Positions 5,211-7,958 of a DNA stretch of 7,958 nucleotides are shown one piece after another. Position numbers and translations under genes: made by a program. The notes beneath the pieces are model-generated. The model searched no databases, was not told the DNA's origin, and saw nothing but the letters and a program-made list of their open reading frames with translations. Every line of letters begins with the position of its first letter. Within the stretch, counting starts at the first letter, position 1. Origin of the DNA: Candidatus Methanomethylophilaceae archaeon (GTDB taxonomy: Archaea > Thermoplasmatota > Thermoplasmata > Methanomassiliicoccales > Methanomethylophilaceae); assembly GCA_017616575.1 (NCBI GenBank), contig JAFZXW010000019.1, forward strand, positions 1-7,958. The letters are read 5' to 3'.

Positions 5211-7637
5211 GTGATTCCCCCAAGGAACGATGGGACCTCCCTCAGAATCCACTTGACCCAGAACGGCATAGTCGCCGTCACGGACCCTGTCCACCTGCGG
5301 ATATGCGAGCTTCTGGACGGAGGCGGGATGAGGCCCTCAGACCTTTCATCCCAGGTCGGCGTGGCCTCATCGTCCCTGCACTTTGTGCTTGACAAGCTCA
5401 TGGAGAGCGGCGTGGTATCACGCCATAAGCCGAACCCGGACAAGAAGAGCGTGGTCTACTGCCTGTCGTCCGTCACCGTCTTGAGAAAAAAGAAGGCCGC
5501 TGGGACCGCTTCCATGGATCGGGTCGTATCCGAGACCTCGGAGACCGGGCGCGTTTCCTGGGGCGACCTCCTTGTCGCTTATTTCGACGATTTGGGAATG
5601 GAATCACCGTACCTCAGAAACCGCTATGCCGATTTCCTTTCCGGACTCCATTGCGATTCTAATGCCGCCGTAAGCCTGGAAGACGCAGTATTCGCCTCTA
5701 AAAAGGCCGTCGCGGCGATGACAGGTTACGGCGTCAACATCTTCTCGCTAAATCCCTTGACAGTGATAATAGACGGCGACTGGCGTCTTCCGAAGACCGC
5801 AGACATCGTCGCTTCCCTCTTCTCGAAGCTGGTTCATCGGATGTCCGGATTCTTCGGATCGGTGGCTTCTATATCGGACATAGGCAACGGGACGACCAGC
5901 CGGTACAAGGTCATCATGTCCAACGACGGGAAATCCCATGACGGGATCCTCCGCATTTCACCAGGCGACGACTCGGAGAACGTCAGATTCGCAGTCGTTG
6001 GGAAAGGCGACGATTCGTTGACCGTCACAAACGACATACAGATCGACATCCTCAAAATCCTGTACGACGGACCTCAAGGCGTGACCGGGATCGTGGAAAG
6101 CGCTTCCTCCCCTAGATCGACGGTGACTTCCAACCTGGTGAAGATGACGGAGTCCGGAATCATCGGCGTCCGCCATTCTGATTCGGAATCCGCTTCCTAC
6201 GGCCTCTCCCTCCCCGTGGTGCTGATGAAGCAGAGGCCTGTGTCGGAATCCGAATCCCATATCCCGATAGTTGAGGGGTCCTCTTTCATGGACGGCTTCT
6301 TCCAATTCGTCATGGCGGAGCTGGACATCCTGGGATTCGATTCCGGGATGCTTTCTGAACAGATAGGCCGCCATTATGCCGAGCGCTGTTCGAACCCTAG
6401 GAAATCATTGTCGGAGCTGGCTGTCGAATCGGGAGCGGCCATCGATGACGACGGCGTGAACAGCATTTCACTCACTCTGGGTCCAGGCCCGGAAGGCCAC
6501 ATCTTGACAGGGATGGCAAGATGCGCCGTAGACCCTGCGAACGGAGGCGCTGTGGAACGCAGACCTGCGGATGGGAAGGTCACGGTCAGAACCTTGGAGC
6601 CTCCAGCCGGCCATAGGGAGAAGGATGCTGATAGCCAGACAGCGACTCCGAAAATGCCAGAGAAACACAAATCGAACGGAAAGGGCCTCATGGCCTCTTT
6701 GGCGGTGCTGATGCTCCTTCTGGCCGTGTTCGCGGTGTTTCCCGCCCATAACGGGCCTTTCAACGTCTATGCTGACGTGTCATGCGACGACTTGACGTTC
6801 TACGACGAAAACGGCGCGGAAATAGAGTTTCCTGTGACCGTCGAGGCGGGCAGGACCCTTATGTTCTCGGTATCCGACGACTCCAGCCTTTGCTACGTAT
6901 GCCACGGGGCCACCGTCCCGGTGACACGGAACGGCCACTTCTACGTGCTGAAGCCGAATTCAGACGTCACGTTGAAGCCCATGAGAAACGGATCGCCGGC
7001 CTCCGACGACGGTGCCTGGAAAACCTGCGGATACGCGTGCTGGCGCTGCTGCCTCGGACAATGCGCCGGCGATTCCGAATCTTCAGTATGCGGACACGAC
7101 GTTTGGCATTGGAAGGCGCCGCGCATGGCGTTCCACCCGGGCAGATATCGAACGACGCACCGACCATGGTCCGTCTTCAATGGGCTTTGCATCCAAGCAA
7201 GAGCCCCGCAAAGCCCATTAACATGCCCTGTCATGGGCCTCCCCATGAGCGCCTCGATTTTCAGGACGGAGGAATACAAACTCGTTATAGTCGTGAGAAG
7301 CGACCTGAAAATGGGGAAAGGGAAGCTCGCCGCCCAGGCCGCCCACGCCGCCGTGGAGTGCGCCCTTTATTCCGAGAAGAAAGACAAGAAGTCCTTCGAC
7401 CGGTGGCACGACTCCGGGCAGGCGAAGGTCGTCCTCAAGGTGGACTCTCTGGAGGAGCTTATGCGCCTGGTGGCAGAGGCCAGGGGCGCCGGCCTCCACA
7501 CCGCGGTGATCACCGACGCGGGAAGGACCCAGATCGAGCCTGGGACCGTCACCTGCGCCGGGATAGGCCCTGCGGTCGCCGGGAGCATAGACCGCGTCAC
7601 CGGCGACCTCAAGATGTGCCGACGTCGCACGACGTAG
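5211..7637 (+). CDS. Membrane-tethered tandem winged-helix regulator (frame runs on into pth2)
   Basis: The open frame encodes 808 residues from a GTG at 5211, but I regard only about residues 1-600 as the regulator. Residues 15-93 form a winged-helix DNA-binding domain (TDPVHLRICELL, then a recognition-helix region around SSSLHFVLDKLMESGVVSR). Residues 117-265 form an unrecognised companion domain. The unit then repeats: a second winged helix at 270-342 (NDIQIDILKILYDG, LVKMTESGIIGVRH) and a second, shorter companion domain at 358-440. A charged linker leads to one membrane helix at about 493-511 and a probable extracytoplasmic beta domain (516-590), with a close Cys pair CYVC at 561-564. 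This suggests a one-component sensor joining an outside signal to DNA. Residues 600-678 look non-coding: Cys- and Trp-rich, unlike the codon use before, and containing a 12-bp inverted repeat. Residues 679-808 are Pth2. No known family was recognised for the regulator. Confidence 0.7.
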   Translation: MIPPRNDGTSLRIHLTQNGIVAVTDPVHLRICELLDGGGMRPSDLSSQVGVASSSLHFVLDKLMESGVVSRHKPNPDKKSVVYCLSSVTVLRKKKAAGTASMDRVVSETSETGRVSWGDLLVAYFDDLGMESPYLRNRYADFLSGLHCDSNAAVSLEDAVFASKKAVAAMTGYGVNIFSLNPLTVIIDGDWRLPKTADIVASLFSKLVHRMSGFFGSVASISDIGNGTTSRYKVIMSNDGKSHDGILRISPGDDSENVRFAVVGKGDDSLTVTNDIQIDILKILYDGPQGVTGIVESASSPRSTVTSNLVKMTESGIIGVRHSDSESASYGLSLPVVLMKQRPVSESESHIPIVEGSSFMDGFFQFVMAELDILGFDSGMLSEQIGRHYAERCSNPRKSLSELAVESGAAIDDDGVNSISLTLGPGPEGHILTGMARCAVDPANGGAVERRPADGKVTVRTLEPPAGHREKDADSQTATPKMPEKHKSNGKGLMASLAVLMLLLAVFAVFPAHNGPFNVYADVSCDDLTFYDENGAEIEFPVTVEAGRTLMFSVSDDSSLCYVCHGATVPVTRNGHFYVLKPNSDVTLKPMRNGSPASDDGAWKTCGYACWRCCLGQCAGDSESSVCGHDVWHWKAPRMAFHPGRYRTTHRPWSVFNGLCIQARAPQSPLTCPVMGLPMSASIFRTEEYKLVIVVRSDLKMGKGKLAAQAAHAAVECALYSEKKDKKSFDRWHDSGQAKVVLKVDSLEELMRLVAEARGAGLHTAVITDAGRTQIEPGTVTCAGIGPAVAGSIDRVTGDLKMCRRRTT
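7162..7171. repeat. Perfect 10-bp palindrome upstream of pth2
   Basis: GACCATGGTC is self-complementary and lies seven bases before the 12-bp inverted repeat, in the stretch between the regulator and pth2 that has no convincing coding content. It may be an operator half of this region or may be chance. Confidence 0.3.
7179..7219. repeat. 12-bp perfect inverted repeat between the regulator and pth2
   Basis: AATGGGCTTTGC (7179-7190) and GCAAAGCCCATT (7208-7219) are exact reverse complements around a 17-base loop, giving a strong hairpin 14 bases before the ATG at 7233. A perfect stem of this size is unusual inside coding sequence, which supports the view that about 7010-7232 is intergenic. No T tract follows on either strand, so it is not a typical terminator; a processing site, an operator, or a small mobile-repeat remnant are options. 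Confidence 0.65.
7245..7637 (+). CDS. pth2: Peptidyl-tRNA hydrolase, archaeal type (Pth2)
   Basis: Pth2 releases tRNA from peptidyl-tRNAs that fall off the ribosome, a cytoplasmic housekeeping job. From the ATG at 7245 the protein has 130 residues, close to the usual 115-120. It carries the family's hallmark N-terminus, YKLVIVVRSDLKMGKGKLAAQ, and then AAHAAVECAL. The middle has KVVLKVDSLEELMRLVAEA, followed by GLHTAVITDAGRTQIEPGT, and near the end TVTCAGIGPA and VTGDLK. An alternative start at 7233 adds MGLP. Homologues normally end just after VTGDLK plus one or two residues; here MCRRRTT follows, as if a stop codon (TGC where TGA would end the protein) had been lost. No TATA box or ribosome site is obvious, so it may depend on transcription from the regulator. 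The frame is open upstream into the regulator, but an exported Pth2 would make no biological sense. Confidence 0.9.
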   Translation: MSASIFRTEEYKLVIVVRSDLKMGKGKLAAQAAHAAVECALYSEKKDKKSFDRWHDSGQAKVVLKVDSLEELMRLVAEARGAGLHTAVITDAGRTQIEPGTVTCAGIGPAVAGSIDRVTGDLKMCRRRTT

Positions 7638-7958
7638 ACGTAAACCACCGAGCGCGGGGAATAGCTGGAGCTGAACACGTCCCCCAGCTGGTAGCCGTCG
7701 CGGTCCGTATTGCTGATCCCGTCGGTGGTCGTCTCCACGAACACATACTTCTTGCCGTCCTTGGTGACGACGTTGTCGCCGTAATTGAGGGAGTCGTCCT
7801 GGAAGTGAATGGAGGCCATCGCATGGTCCCTGAACACCAGCAGGGCGGTGTCGTAGCCTATCCGCTTCATCAGGGTGCAGTACATTATGGAGGAGTCCTC
7901 GCAATCCCCGCCCTTGTCCCAGAAGGTCTCGGCAGGGTATTTCCAGAACTCGATCGCA
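7367..7958 (-). CDS. Transglutaminase-like cysteine protein, partial C-terminal part
   Basis: The gene enters from the right edge; its first complete codon is at 7957. The translation shows EFWKYPAETFWDKGGDCEDS near the start, where the Cys of GDCED is the expected catalytic cysteine of the transglutaminase-like fold, and LLVFRDHAMASIHF further on, where the His is the expected partner. NYGDNVV and KKYVFVETTTDG follow as late strands of the core; the third catalytic residue, usually Asp, cannot be fixed with confidence. Archaeal members are mostly uncharacterised predicted proteases or peptide cross-linking enzymes, often surface-located. Believable protein sequence ends at about SVVYVYVV (near 7630). 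Beyond that the frame stays open to 7367 but is simply antisense to pth2, so the true 3' end is probably near 7620-7640, with its stop lost or shifted. Confidence 0.75.
   Translation of the reverse strand, partial: AIEFWKYPAETFWDKGGDCEDSSIMYCTLMKRIGYDTALLVFRDHAMASIHFQDDSLNYGDNVVTKDGKKYVFVETTTDGISNTDRDGYQLGDVFSSSYSPRSVVYVYVVRRRHILRSPVTRSMLPATAGPIPAQVTVPGSIWVLPASVITAVWRPAPLASATRRISSSRESTLRTTFACPESCHRSKDFLSFFSE

Noticed and set aside
7026..7095. Cys-rich stretch (CGYACWRCC) as a zinc-binding domain of the regulator
   Set aside because: It falls in the region that appears non-coding, spacing fits no zinc motif I know, and the cysteines may arise from TGC-rich DNA read by chance.
7012..7221. 69-residue plus-strand frame between the regulator and pth2
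   Set aside because: No ribosome site, no recognisable motif, Arg-rich low-quality composition, and it overlaps the inverted repeat; considered as a frameshifted regulator tail but not convincing.
7010..7232. A tRNA or other stable RNA gene in the gap before pth2
   Set aside because: No T-arm GTTCGA-type signature, cloverleaf or other known RNA core could be found; only the single 12-bp hairpin is clear.

Overview
The window looks like a piece of an archaeal chromosome, most plausibly from the Thermoplasmata, perhaps Methanomassiliicoccales. The signs are an archaeal-type peptidyl-tRNA hydrolase (Pth2), a ThiD-ThiN fusion of the archaeal kind, a membrane-anchored FKBP prolyl isomerase, and TATA-like boxes about 24-30 bases upstream of several start codons with little or no Shine-Dalgarno sequence. 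The lineage is an inference; no rRNA or other marker is present.

Left part (1-1346, minus strand): a probable three-gene operon read leftwards. It holds a 121-residue conserved-looking protein of unknown function, a ten-helix EamA/DMT-type transporter five bases downstream, and the first 16 codons of another membrane protein running off the window. A 100-base divergent promoter region (1347-1446) separates this operon from thiDN, which is read rightwards. thiDN encodes HMP/HMP-phosphate kinase fused to a ThiN thiamine-phosphate synthase domain and ends at a short hairpin with a T tract plus a second strong hairpin.

Middle (2818-5186): on the minus strand, a radical SAM protein of the TatD-associated type is followed by the FKBP protein, which has its own TATA box and an adjacent 12-base palindrome. 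Divergent from the radical SAM gene is thiE, the classical thiamine-phosphate synthase. The window therefore carries two unrelated proteins for the same reaction (HMP-PP + thiazole-phosphate to thiamine phosphate): the ThiN domain and ThiE.

Right part (5211-7958): a large open frame encodes an unusual regulator with two tandem winged-helix/companion-domain units, one membrane segment and a probable extracytoplasmic beta domain. With no stop codon the frame runs through about 230 bases of unconvincing sequence, including a perfect 12-bp inverted repeat, into a complete pth2. I read this as two genes, because a true fusion would place a tRNA-dependent enzyme outside the cell. Converging on pth2 from the right is a partial transglutaminase-like protein whose frame also has no stop until deep inside pth2. 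The pth2 locus is thus open on both sides, which suggests lost stop codons, frameshifts or assembly errors.

The most noteworthy items are the duplicated membrane-tethered regulator and its junction with pth2, the ThiN/ThiE redundancy, and several palindromic candidate operator sites.
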